Below, one piece after another: positions 34,281 to 42,534 of a stretch of DNA of 64,000 nucleotides; position 1 is the stretch's first letter; the number at the start of each line of letters is the position of its first letter. The notes beneath the pieces were generated by a model. It saw only the letters and a list, made by a program, of their open reading frames with translations, was not told where the DNA came from and did no database searches. The translations under genes were made by a program, and so were the position numbers. The stretch lies in assembly GCA_044348005.1 (NCBI GenBank), contig JBIKTR010000002.1, positions 62,001 to 126,000 of the forward strand. The letters are read 5' to 3'. This DNA comes from JAJTHC01 sp044348005 (GTDB taxonomy: Bacteria > Cyanobacteriota > Vampirovibrionia > Vampirovibrionales > JAJTHC01).

Positions 34281-35372
34281 ATGTCTGAAATTGTGAATAA
34301 AGATGAAATCATCGAACTGCAAGAACAAGAAGACGATGAAAACGAAAATCCAGACGTCCCTGAAATAAAGGATCGTTCATGGATTCCACTTTCACAACAA
34401 GTGGATTTAGCCACCGAAGGCACTCGCCCCTTTACGCCCAAGGCCATTATGCACGAAGGCCCTGTTATTGTGCTTGACACCGAAACCACGGGGTTGGATC
34501 ATAAAAGCGAATCCCTGCTTGAAATTGGCGCCGTTCGCCTTGAAAATGGCGAAATCACGGCCACCTTTTCAACGCTTATTAAGCCAGATGTCCCGATTCG
34601 TCCTTCTAGTTTTAAAATCCACCACATTTCTGAAGAGATGGTGGAAGACGCCCCTTCTGTGGAAGAAGCCATTCACGCGTTTGCGGAATTTGTGGGGGAT
34701 TTACCCTATGTGGCGCACAATGTGGTGTTTGATTATAGTTTTATTACCGAAGCGTATAAAAAGCATTTGGGCAAGCGGTTTTTGAACCCGCGTATTTGTT
34801 CGCAAGAACTGTATTATTCGCTGTTTCCAGAAGAAACGTCTCATGGCTTAAGTTCACTGGCACGTAAGTTTGGCTATGAACCTCATGTGGAACATCGTGC
34901 GTTAGACGACACCAAACAACTGGCGCAACTCTACCCCAAGTTGCGTAAGCTGTACTTGCAAAAACATGCGTGGAAGTATAGCCAGCTGTCGAATATCGAC
35001 TATTTACTGGAACGTTACTTACGTTTGCAGAAGGCGCACCAAACCTTACAATCTGAAATGGCGGATTTAAAGGACGTGTTTAAGCTCTATTTCGCAGAAG
35101 GTGGCCACCCCATTCGCACCACGGGGGGCGAAATTTTAACGGCTAACTTGCGTCGGCAGTACGACTATAATTCAAGCGCGTTAATGGAAACCATTGTTGA
35201 ACATGACTTACTGCCTCAGGTGAGTCGCGTGAACCTGCGCTTGGTGGACAAGCTCATTACCCAAAAGCCTAGCCGTTCCACCATTAGCGACGACGTACGC
35301 CAAGCCCTGATTGCCAGCCGTAAAACCATTTCCCAAAGCTGGAGCATCGAACTAAAAAAACCCCAGCCCTAG
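34281..35372 (+). CDS. DnaQ-type DEDDh 3'-5' exonuclease
   Basis: A 363-residue protein. After an acidic N-terminus (about 45 residues rich in Glu/Asp), the exonuclease domain covers about residues 60-230. Exo I is VIVLDTETTGLD, Exo II is VAHNVVFDYSFI and Exo III is EHRALDDTKQLA, giving the DEDDh set. The C-terminal about 130 residues are helical and not recognised. It is similar to PolC/DinG-type or DNA polymerase III epsilon-like exonucleases, so it may proofread or repair DNA. It probably shares a transcript with the FlbD-like gene. Confidence 0.87.
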   Translation: MSEIVNKDEIIELQEQEDDENENPDVPEIKDRSWIPLSQQVDLATEGTRPFTPKAIMHEGPVIVLDTETTGLDHKSESLLEIGAVRLENGEITATFSTLIKPDVPIRPSSFKIHHISEEMVEDAPSVEEAIHAFAEFVGDLPYVAHNVVFDYSFITEAYKKHLGKRFLNPRICSQELYYSLFPEETSHGLSSLARKFGYEPHVEHRALDDTKQLAQLYPKLRKLYLQKHAWKYSQLSNIDYLLERYLRLQKAHQTLQSEMADLKDVFKLYFAEGGHPIRTTGGEILTANLRRQYDYNSSALMETIVEHDLLPQVSRVNLRLVDKLITQKPSRSTISDDVRQALIASRKTISQSWSIELKKPQP

Positions 35373-35719
35373 GCCACATCCACCCCCTATAGAAGGCTCT
35401 GCGTAAGACGTTTTGTATACTTTTGCTTTGCCCCGCTCTAGTGTTCGACAGTTAAAACGGCGCGAGAAAAGCAAAAATAGTGGGGTTTAGCCACTGGGCA
35501 AACGGGTTAAAAATACGTTATACTGAAAAAGAGTAGCTTTTTTGAAGAAGCCTTCGCACCCCCGAAAAATCATTGAAAATCGAGTAAAAAACCGACTTTC
35601 GTGGCCAAAAAACAGACTTTTGTGGCCAAAAAACCGACTTTCCAACACACGAAAGTAGAGCATTTCTTTACATCTGGCCTGTTCTCAACACGTCGCAGGT
35701 CGTCGAGGCATTGCTTGGC
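35373..35719. other. Intergenic region with a motif variant and tandem repeats
   Basis: This 347-bp gap between convergent genes contains CTAGTGTTCGACAGT (35438-35452), a variant of the dispersed motif, and the 21-bp tandem repeat at 35586-35643. No coding sequence was recognised. Confidence 0.5.
35586..35643. repeat. 21-bp tandem repeat, about 2.8 copies
   Basis: Units start at 35586, 35607 and 35628. Each is six A followed by CCGACTTTCGTGGCC or a close variant (CAGACTTTTGTGGCC in the second). The third breaks off after CCGACTTTCC. It lies downstream of hisF. Confidence 0.85.
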
Positions 35720-36508
35720 CTACACCCGTAAAGGAAGACCCGCTTCCACCAACACGTGTTTCAAATCCTGAATAAGCCAATGCCCGTCGTGAAAAATCGT
35801 GGCGGCTAAGGCGGCATCGGCATGGCCGTCGAAAAAGGCGTGAATAAAGCTTTCAGGCCCAGAAGCCCCGCCACTGGCAATAATCGGAACAGGCAAGGCA
35901 TCGGCCAATTGGCGATTGAGGGCGTTGTCAAACCCATCGCCCGTGCCGTCTCGATCAAACGACGTAAGCAGAATTTCACCTGCCCCTAGTGCAACAGCCG
36001 TTTTTGCCCAATTAAGCGCGTCTAGGCCTGTTTTTTCACGCCCGCCTTTGACCAAAACATCCCAACTGCTTCGGCCGTCTACCAGGTGTTCAGCCCGCTT
36101 GGCATCAATCGCCAAAACACAGCATTGACGCCCACAACGACTGGCGATGTCTTCAATCAACTGGGGATTTTTGACCGCGGCACTATTGACGGAAACTTTG
36201 TCCGCACCCGCTTCAAGCAAGGCCAGCACCTGTTCTAGGGAAGAAATCCCCCCCCCCACGGTAAAGGGAATACGCAAGTCATGGGCAATGCGTTTAACGA
36301 GTTTTACAAGGGTTTGACGCCCTTCGTGACTGGCTGAAATGTCCAAAAACACGAGCTCGTCAGCGCCTTGGGCCTCATAGGCCAAGGCCATTTCAACGGG
36401 GTCTCCAATGTCTCGAAGGCCTTGAAATTTCACGCCTTTAACGGTGCGTCCGTTGGAATCGACATCCAAACACGGAATAATTCGCTTACAAAATCCTTGA
36501 TGACGCAT
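35720..36508 (-). CDS. hisF: Imidazole glycerol phosphate synthase subunit HisF
   Basis: A 262-residue TIM barrel that, with HisH, makes imidazole glycerol phosphate and AICAR. Both catalytic Asp motifs are visible: CLDVDSNGRTVKGVKF at the N-terminus and LTSFDRDGTGDGFD in the middle, plus GGGISS and ASGGASG phosphate-binding loops. The only his gene in the window, so the pathway genes are scattered. A lptC-like gene lies 30 bp upstream on the same strand. Confidence 0.96.
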   Translation of the reverse strand: MRHQGFCKRIIPCLDVDSNGRTVKGVKFQGLRDIGDPVEMALAYEAQGADELVFLDISASHEGRQTLVKLVKRIAHDLRIPFTVGGGISSLEQVLALLEAGADKVSVNSAAVKNPQLIEDIASRCGRQCCVLAIDAKRAEHLVDGRSSWDVLVKGGREKTGLDALNWAKTAVALGAGEILLTSFDRDGTGDGFDNALNRQLADALPVPIIASGGASGPESFIHAFFDGHADAALAATIFHDGHWLIQDLKHVLVEAGLPLRV

Positions 36509-36538
36509 AACTTTCCTTACCCCGAAGGGGATATTACA

Positions 36539-37036
36539 TTAGGGAAACACAGTGACTTTGGAACGCCCCTTGAGGCTCAATACTTCAGTGGTGGCGTTGT
36601 ATTGCGCAAATGGGGCTTCTAAAATCAGTACATTTTTAGATTTACCCCCGCTTTGACTTTCTAAACGCCCGCGAACCCCTTTAAGTAGCAGTTTTTTTTG
36701 GGAACGATCTTCATAAATGCCCGCGTCACTTTGAATAAACCACGTATTTTGACCCACCGTGCTAAGGGCCAGTTGAATGCCTTTGGCGTAGGTGAGGGTT
36801 TCATCCCCAGCGAGAATGGCGCGAACATAGCCCTGCCATTGCGTGAGTACTGGTTTAAGTAGGGGGCTGGCGGTTTTTAAATCCACGAGTATTTCTTGGC
36901 TTGCGGGGCGAGGAGGGAGGGATTTGGGGGTCTGCCACTGTTTCCATGCAGGAATCCCTACCCACAGCACCATGCTCACGGCCAACACAGTGATCAGACC
37001 AAGCATAAAGGGTGAGTTTAAACGAACGTGAGGCAT
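36539..37036 (-). CDS. LptC-like LPS export protein
   Basis: A 165-residue protein from ATG 37036 with an N-terminal transmembrane helix (FMLGLITVLAVSMVLWVGI) and a periplasmic beta-rich domain. The segment IQSDAGIYEDRSQKKLLLKGVRGRLE, and the later YNATTEVLSLKGRSKVTVFP, follow the LptC/OstA pattern (a repeated D/Y...L.G.V). It would bridge LptB2FG and LptA in LPS transport, in line with kdsC and kdsD. No other lpt gene is adjacent, and the assignment rests on pattern and topology. Confidence 0.65.
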   Translation of the reverse strand: MPHVRLNSPFMLGLITVLAVSMVLWVGIPAWKQWQTPKSLPPRPASQEILVDLKTASPLLKPVLTQWQGYVRAILAGDETLTYAKGIQLALSTVGQNTWFIQSDAGIYEDRSQKKLLLKGVRGRLESQSGGKSKNVLILEAPFAQYNATTEVLSLKGRSKVTVFP

Positions 37037-37059
37037 AAACAACTTTCTGTGAAGCTACT

Positions 37060-37192
37060 CTGTCCCCCCCTCCTAATTTTAGGAGGGGGTTAGGGGGCGG
37101 TTAAACTAACCAACAGAGTCTAGGGTTTAACCTCACCCTCGAACGTCTTTCAGACGTTCTCTTCCCTCCCCTAAAATTAGGAGAGGGGACAG
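37060..37192. repeat. Long inverted repeat element
   Basis: CTCCTAATTTTAGGAG-type arms at 37060-37090 and 37164-37192 are complementary over nearly 30 bases, each arm being itself a small palindrome. A third hairpin, GAACGTCT/AGACGTTC (37141-37159), lies inside. It has no coding capacity and looks like a MITE- or REP-like element in the gap upstream of the lptC-like gene. Confidence 0.7.
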
Positions 37193-37328
37193 GATTTAGT
37201 TTACAGCCTAGCACAAATCCACTTAAAAAAGGAACTTTTAAGCTTTTTTAGTGTTCTTCTTTAAAATACTTTACACTTAATGAAAGAACATACCGTAAAA
37301 ATCCCTACCCCTTAAAGGATGCCTGCCT

Positions 37329-37682
37329 ATGATGACCCTTGACCAAAACGGCCTTCACAAACACCAATTCAACATTACCAACTTAGAAGAAATCCCCAGT
37401 AAAAAAATCAAGCATCACTATGGCTTGGTGTCGGGTTCTATTGTGCGGTCTCGTAACATTTTTGCCGATTGGGCTGCGGGGTTTAAAAGCATTATAGGTG
37501 GAGAGTTGCCCATGTACACAAGCTTACTGAATACGTCTCGTAATGAAGCCATTCAACGCATGATTGCCCAAGCCGAGTTTATGGGCGCCAATGCGGTGAC
37601 CAACGTTCGTTTTTCAACGTCGGATGTTGCCCAAGGCGCGGCGGAAATTTATGTTTACGGAACAGCCGTTTTTGTGGAATAG
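37329..37682 (+). CDS. YbjQ/UPF0145-family protein (soluble)
   Basis: A 117-residue protein of the YbjQ heavy-metal-binding-like family. Typical features are GLVSGSIVRSRNI near the start, ARNEAI-like SRNEAIQRMIAQAEFMGANAVTNVRF and the final YGTAVFV. The biochemical function of the family is not established. It opens a probable operon with a membrane-anchored relative at 37894 and an M48 peptidase at 38442. AAAGGA lies 9 nt before the first of two ATGs. Confidence 0.85.
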   Translation: MMTLDQNGLHKHQFNITNLEEIPSKKIKHHYGLVSGSIVRSRNIFADWAAGFKSIIGGELPMYTSLLNTSRNEAIQRMIAQAEFMGANAVTNVRFSTSDVAQGAAEIYVYGTAVFVE

Positions 37683-37702
37683 CCCTAAGCTATTTTGTCT
37701 TG

Positions 37703-37823
37703 TTCCTCCTCCCTTAGGTCGCACGCCTCGCCTATGGCGGGCTACGCTAGGAGGAGGGACACCAGCTCTGACGGAACATCCCGAATCCCTCACCCCAACC
37801 CTCTCCCTTAGGGAGAGGGAGCA
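37703..37823. repeat. Intergenic GC-rich palindromes
   Basis: Two inverted repeats: CCTCCTCCCTTAG with CTAGGAGGAGG (37705-37756, with an inner GC-rich hairpin) and the perfect CCCTCTCCC-TTA-GGGAGAGGG (37799-37819). They lie between the two YbjQ genes and resemble the element at 37060-37192 in style. Confidence 0.65.
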
Positions 37824-37893
37824 GATCCGCTTTCTATAAGAATCTGCCTAGTTATTTTTAAAGTCCTTGTCAAGAGATAGAGAACAATCCCTT

Positions 37894-38445
37894 ATGAATG
37901 GTTTAGTCACCGCTTACTTGGAACATTACGAACTGTTAATCGGTACCGCCTTACTGATAGTGGGCTACATTGTGGGCACGTTATTTCAACGCAAGCATTT
38001 GCGTTCTATTCAAGAACGAGAAGCCTTCTTTTTTAAATTGCCAGCCGTCACCATGAAGCTAAAATCCTTTGTGCCAGAAACGTATTACGATCAAATTGAA
38101 TCCGCTCGTATGGTGGTGGGTTCTGTGGTGATTACGCCTGATTATTTTAGTTATTTTTTAAGCGGTATTTTTGATGTCTTAGGTGGTAAAGTGAAGTCGT
38201 ATGAAAGTATTGTGGATCGTGCCAGACGCGAAGCCATATTACGGATGAAGGAATCGGCCCCGATGGCGGATATCATCGTCAACACCCACTTGCAGATGGA
38301 TACCCTACAACCGCCTATTCCCAATATGCCGATTTGCCCCTTGGCGGTGTATGCTTACGGGACGGCTGTTTGCCTAAAAAAAGCGCCTTTTCCCAAGGGG
38401 GAAGACCAAAACATTCGCTTGCCCGAAGGGGATATTATTCTATGA
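37894..38445 (+). CDS. YbjQ-like protein with an N-terminal membrane anchor
   Basis: A 183-residue protein from ATG 37894. A hydrophobic helix (LLIGTALLIVGYIVGTLF) near residues 12-30 is followed by a domain with the same pattern as the preceding protein: SARMVVGSVVITPDYFS, DRARREAILRMKESA, MADIIVN and VYAYGTAVCL. It appears to be a membrane-tethered YbjQ paralogue. Its stop overlaps the start of the M48 peptidase gene by 4 bp (ATGA), so they are translationally coupled. Confidence 0.75.
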   Translation: MNGLVTAYLEHYELLIGTALLIVGYIVGTLFQRKHLRSIQEREAFFFKLPAVTMKLKSFVPETYYDQIESARMVVGSVVITPDYFSYFLSGIFDVLGGKVKSYESIVDRARREAILRMKESAPMADIIVNTHLQMDTLQPPIPNMPICPLAVYAYGTAVCLKKAPFPKGEDQNIRLPEGDIIL

Positions 38446-39272
38446 GCGAACGCCATGAACACCCGCCTTTAACACCACACATGCCCCAGAATAAAACGGG
38501 CTACACGGCAATACCTGAATCGATTAATGCCACGCCTGAATCCGCGTTGTGGATGTTTGCTAAATATGTGTTGAGCATTGTGTTTGGGGTAGCGATTTTG
38601 TTTTGGGTGTTGACCGAAGGGCTAGGGTATTTGGTGCCTTATTTACCGCCTGAATCTGAACAATGGTTGGCCCCGATTGGGGAAGAATACCTAAAACAAG
38701 AAGTGAAGAAAAATAAAATTGCCACGGACGCTAACTATGAAGCGATGTTAAAAGATTTAACGTCGCATTTACCCACGGATCCATTGGTTGAAATGCGTGT
38801 GTATAAGGGCTTGGGGGACACCATTAACGCCTATGCCTTACCGGGTGGAAAAATCGTGCTGTATGAAGGCCTAATGCGTCAATTGGACGATGTGAATGCC
38901 CGTCGCTTTGTACTCGCCCATGAAATGGGGCATGTGTATCATCGTCATGCCATTCAAGCGCTGGGTAAAAGCGTGATTTACGCCACCTTACTCATGCCTG
39001 TGGCGATTGTGTTTCCTCAACTGTCGGGTTCCATTACCAGTTTGTTGAATGTTTCTACCATGCAGCATAGCCAAGCCAAGGAACTTGAGGCGGATCGTTA
39101 TGCGGTGATGCTGTTGCAGGCGTCGAACTATGATGCTCACGCAGGGGTGAAAGTCTTTCAGTTATTTGAAAAAGGCACTAAAAATGTTAAAACGCCTGAG
39201 TTCCTTCGCACGCATCCGCCAGATGCCGCCCGCATTGCTCAAATTGAAGCACTCACAGGGTCACATTCTTAA
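38442..39272 (+). CDS. M48-family membrane-associated metallopeptidase
   Basis: A 276-residue zinc peptidase with a transmembrane helix at about residues 42-62 (YVLSIVFGVAILFWVLTEGL), the active site LAHEMGHVYHRHA (HExxH), the metal-binding Glu in KELEADRYAV and GKIVLYEGLMRQLDD upstream. The domain is of the single-helix M48 type (like periplasmic LoiP/BepA), which degrades misfolded envelope proteins. It is coupled to the membrane YbjQ-like gene, suggesting a shared envelope role. The frame extends 36 codons further upstream, but that part overlaps the previous gene. Confidence 0.9.
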   Translation: MSERHEHPPLTPHMPQNKTGYTAIPESINATPESALWMFAKYVLSIVFGVAILFWVLTEGLGYLVPYLPPESEQWLAPIGEEYLKQEVKKNKIATDANYEAMLKDLTSHLPTDPLVEMRVYKGLGDTINAYALPGGKIVLYEGLMRQLDDVNARRFVLAHEMGHVYHRHAIQALGKSVIYATLLMPVAIVFPQLSGSITSLLNVSTMQHSQAKELEADRYAVMLLQASNYDAHAGVKVFQLFEKGTKNVKTPEFLRTHPPDAARIAQIEALTGSHS

Positions 39273-39280
39273 AACGCATT

Positions 39281-39297
39281 TATAGTGTTCGAAAGAT
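39281..39297 (+). repeat. Dispersed 17-bp motif, copy 1
   Basis: TATAGTGTTCGAAAGAT lies between the convergent ends of the M48 gene and the next gene. The identical 17 bp, reverse-complemented, occurs at 60859-60875, also between convergent genes. Confidence 0.8.
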
Positions 39298-39315
39298 GAA
39301 ACAGGCGATGAGGCT

Positions 39316-40674
39316 TTAGGAAAGGCGATTAAGTTCTTCCTGGCAAAAACGAATGGCTTCGCTCACTAAAATTTTGTATTGGGCTTCAATGGTATTTTCA
39401 ATACGAGTAAGCAACTGCAACGACTTTTGAAGATCCGCCTTGTAACTGTTGTGGTAAGGCCCCCGTTGTTCGGCGCGTTTAATGGTCAATACCGCTAAAT
39501 CATACACCTTTAAGGGGTCTTTGTCGTTCGGCTTAACGGCCTTTTCATACAGGGCAACAGCCTTTTCATAGTTCTTTAGTTTGGCGTTGCATAAGCCCGC
39601 CAGTAAGTAAGCATCGGTGTTGTTGGGGTCGTTATTCATGGCGACCATAAGTTTTGCCAAGGCTTCTGAATACTGCTGTTTTTTAAAGAGCTGTTGGGCC
39701 ATCAACAAATGGGCTGCTCCAATACGGGTGCTGGCCATGGTGATCGAAGCGTCGTTGGTGGTAGTGGGGGTGGTTTGATACAACCGTTTCATCGTGGCAA
39801 GATCTCGATCCGTCAACTGCTGTTGCTTGCCCGATGCTTGCCAGTACATCACATCTTCTTCATGGGGGCTATGCCCATGCACCCCTAAAACGTGGCCAAA
39901 CTCATGCACAACGGTGCGGTACAGTGTTTCAGTGTCAAGCACTTGGCCTGAAGGGGTGTGCGTCGCCAACACCAAATCTGCCAAAACCAGCTTGCCCCCA
40001 AGCACGATGTTGGGACTTTCGCCAATACGGTTATGTTCTAGCGTATGCTTCCATTTAACGCGAATATCCGACTGTTGTTCACTGGCCACTAAGCGAAACT
40101 GCAAGCGAGGTTCGGCTTTCTTCCATTCGTTAATGGCTTTTAACACGAAGTTTTGATAATCAGGCAGGCGTTGTTTGAACTCCGTAGGGGGGGGTTGAAT
40201 ATACACGTTCAAGGGCATTCTGGCGAGATTCCAATGAACAATGTTGCCGGGGGTAATGGCGTAATCAAAGTAATCGCTGCTGGAAGTGGGTTTTTGAGTC
40301 GAAGATTGACTGGCTTGCCTCTGCGTGATTTTCCCTTTTTGAGAGACGAGGCTTAAGACTTGCGTGATGGTCGGTCGCAGGGTATGGTTGTTTGGCAAGC
40401 GGGACAAAATGACTTGTAAACGTTTTTGGGCATCGGGGGTTTTGCCCAGCTTGGCTTCAATCAAGGCGAGTGTGATTTGTGAACGAACTTGTTCGTCCAA
40501 AGTATTGCTTTGGGCAACGGCGTCTTTGGCGAGTTTTTCAGCCAAGGTTACTTGCCCTGCTTTGAGATACAGCGTCGCGCGTTTGACGAGTTCTTCGGCT
40601 TGCGTCCCAGCCAACGCCCAGTGCGTGAGCATTGGACTCAAGAGACAAGTAACCACGAATAAACGCCAAAACAT
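39316..40674 (-). CDS. Exported matrixin-like metalloprotease with TPR repeats
   Basis: A 452-residue protein from ATG 40674 with AAAGGG upstream. A signal peptide (MFWRLFVVTCLLSP onward) is followed by helical repeats, then a zinc-protease domain at about 130-290. Its active site is VVHEFGHVLGVHGHSPHEED then VMYW, that is HExxH, a third His and the Met-turn. C-terminal residues about 310-390 are TPR-like (EALAKLMVAMNNDPNNTDAY, then NYEKAVALYEKAV). It is likely secreted or periplasmic. It is convergent with the M48 gene. Confidence 0.82.
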   Translation of the reverse strand: MFWRLFVVTCLLSPMLTHWALAGTQAEELVKRATLYLKAGQVTLAEKLAKDAVAQSNTLDEQVRSQITLALIEAKLGKTPDAQKRLQVILSRLPNNHTLRPTITQVLSLVSQKGKITQRQASQSSTQKPTSSSDYFDYAITPGNIVHWNLARMPLNVYIQPPPTEFKQRLPDYQNFVLKAINEWKKAEPRLQFRLVASEQQSDIRVKWKHTLEHNRIGESPNIVLGGKLVLADLVLATHTPSGQVLDTETLYRTVVHEFGHVLGVHGHSPHEEDVMYWQASGKQQQLTDRDLATMKRLYQTTPTTTNDASITMASTRIGAAHLLMAQQLFKKQQYSEALAKLMVAMNNDPNNTDAYLLAGLCNAKLKNYEKAVALYEKAVKPNDKDPLKVYDLAVLTIKRAEQRGPYHNSYKADLQKSLQLLTRIENTIEAQYKILVSEAIRFCQEELNRLS

Positions 40675-40973
40675 AAGCGACCCTTTCCTTGACAAAGGGG
40701 GAATTGTTTTGACTTTCGTAAGGGGGGGAACCTTTCTTGAAAAAATCGTTACATTTGCAACTCAATGTAACAGATTCGCACAACATCTTACGCACATTTC
40801 TTTATTAGGGTGGATGCTTTCTTTTTTATTAAAGCAAGCATCTGTGACCACTTGCATTGATACTTGCTATACTAGGCCAACGAACGCGTTGGCTTTTTCT
40901 TTTGCGTGGAATTCTTACGCCCGTTTGAAGAGTTGGGGTTCACTTCTTGGGGGTCACTTTTTACAAATAAGCC

Positions 40974-42311
40974 TTAATACTCGTCTTCGGCGGATCCATA
41001 CACGCCCTTAAGCATCATGCCCAGTTCATGGGGCTGTTCTGAAATGTCTAGGGCTTCGTCATAACTAATTTTTTTGGCATTGTACGCGTCCAACAAACAT
41101 TTGTTCATGGAAACGAGCTCGTCATTTTTTGAATCAGACATGAGCTGGTAAATGTCTTCAATTTGATTTTTTTCAATATAATCTTTCACCGTTGAAGAAA
41201 CGAACATGATTTCGGTAATGGGGACTCTTCCTCGACCGTCCAAACGACGCGCCAGACGTTGAGACACCGTCCCCGCTAAGACAGACGCCAATTGCAGACG
41301 CACCGTTTCACGCTCATGCGGTTCAAACTGGTTAATAATACGCCCAATGGTTTGAACGGCATCAATGGTGTGAAGGGTTGAAAACACCATGTGACCCGTT
41401 TCCGCGGCGTGTAAGGCGGCTTGAATGGTTTCGCGATCCCGCATTTCACCCACCAAAATGGTGTCTGGATCTTGACGCAAAGCGTATTTGATCCCTGCGG
41501 CAAAGCTGGCTGTATCAATCCCCAACTGACGTTGCGTAAACACCGAACGTTCGTTTTTGTACACAAATTCAATCGGGTCTTCAAGCGTAATAACATGTTG
41601 AGATTGATAACGATTCAAGTGATTTAATAAAGACGCCAATGAAGTGGTTTTGCCAGAACCGGTGGGGCCCGTCACCAGCACAAGGCCTTTGCTCATTTTG
41701 GTGAATCTTAAAAGAGCGGGAGGCAGTCCTAACTCTGTGAACTCAGGAATCTTCATTTTGACGACCCGTAACACCAAGGCGGGATTGTCCATTTCATGCA
41801 AGTAACTAACGCGAAAACGAGCCAACCCTTGCACTTCAAAACTAAAGTCTAAGTCCATCTTGGCATCCAGTTGCGCCTTGATTTCTTCAGACACAAAACG
41901 ATGCAAAAAACGCATGAGTTGTTCTTTACTGACTGTACCCATTTGGGTAAACATCATTTCCCCGTTAAACCTAAAAATAGGCGGGTAGCCGACCCGAATA
42001 TGAATATCGCTAACTTCTTGCACAACCGCCATTTTTAAAAAAGCTTCGGCATGGGTGTCAATCGCTAAATGTAAGCGCGTTTGAGCTTCTTTTACGGCCA
42101 CTTGAGCATTTGTGGTTGCCTGAGGTTCAGCCATCGCTTTGGCTTCTTCGGCTTGTGATTTAAGCACTTTGCTGGCCAAACGACGCACTTCTTCACTCGG
42201 ATCCACAAGCAGTGGTTTAGCTGGCGCACTATTATTAGCTATATTGGCGGGCTGGTTGGGTTGTTCCCCCTGATGAATGTTCGGTGGGTATGAAGAAGGG
42301 TGTTGAGACAT
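40974..42311 (-). CDS. pilT: Type IV pilus retraction ATPase PilT
   Basis: A 445-residue secretion-type ATPase. Residues 1-80 are an unusual Gln/Asn/Pro- and Ala-rich extension. The rest is PilT: SDIHIRVGYPP, Walker A GPTGSGKT (215-222), the Asp box VITLEDPIEFVY, Walker B ILVGEMRDRETI with downstream TGHMVFSTLHT. It powers pilus retraction and twitching motility. No other pil genes adjoin it. The chemotaxis operon at 0.1-6.4 kb might control such pili, as in other bacteria that lack flagella, but this is inference. Confidence 0.95.
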   Translation of the reverse strand: MSQHPSSYPPNIHQGEQPNQPANIANNSAPAKPLLVDPSEEVRRLASKVLKSQAEEAKAMAEPQATTNAQVAVKEAQTRLHLAIDTHAEAFLKMAVVQEVSDIHIRVGYPPIFRFNGEMMFTQMGTVSKEQLMRFLHRFVSEEIKAQLDAKMDLDFSFEVQGLARFRVSYLHEMDNPALVLRVVKMKIPEFTELGLPPALLRFTKMSKGLVLVTGPTGSGKTTSLASLLNHLNRYQSQHVITLEDPIEFVYKNERSVFTQRQLGIDTASFAAGIKYALRQDPDTILVGEMRDRETIQAALHAAETGHMVFSTLHTIDAVQTIGRIINQFEPHERETVRLQLASVLAGTVSQRLARRLDGRGRVPITEIMFVSSTVKDYIEKNQIEDIYQLMSDSKNDELVSMNKCLLDAYNAKKISYDEALDISEQPHELGMMLKGVYGSAEDEY

Positions 42312-42534
42312 GTAGTTGGCTCCACAATAGGGTATTTTTTATAGTATGACAGACGATTCATGGCTTTGGCATCACTCAAACAGTGGGGTTTTAAGGAAGT
42401 TTTGAAATTGTAACAAACTATTACAAGGCTTCAAGGCCCATGGCTTGGCGTGCGATACCTGTTTCAATCCATTCCCACCCTTTCACAGACTGAATCGTTT
42501 TTTTTGAGACAAACCCCAAAAGGACACCCCTACG

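Noticed and set aside
38334..38441. Longer N-terminus for the M48 peptidase
   Set aside because: The extra 36 codons overlap the preceding gene, and the ATG at 38442 overlaps its stop in the usual coupled manner.
40364..41011. 215-residue plus-strand frame
   Set aside because: It spans the end of the metalloprotease gene and the gap, has no start signal, and gives no recognisable protein.
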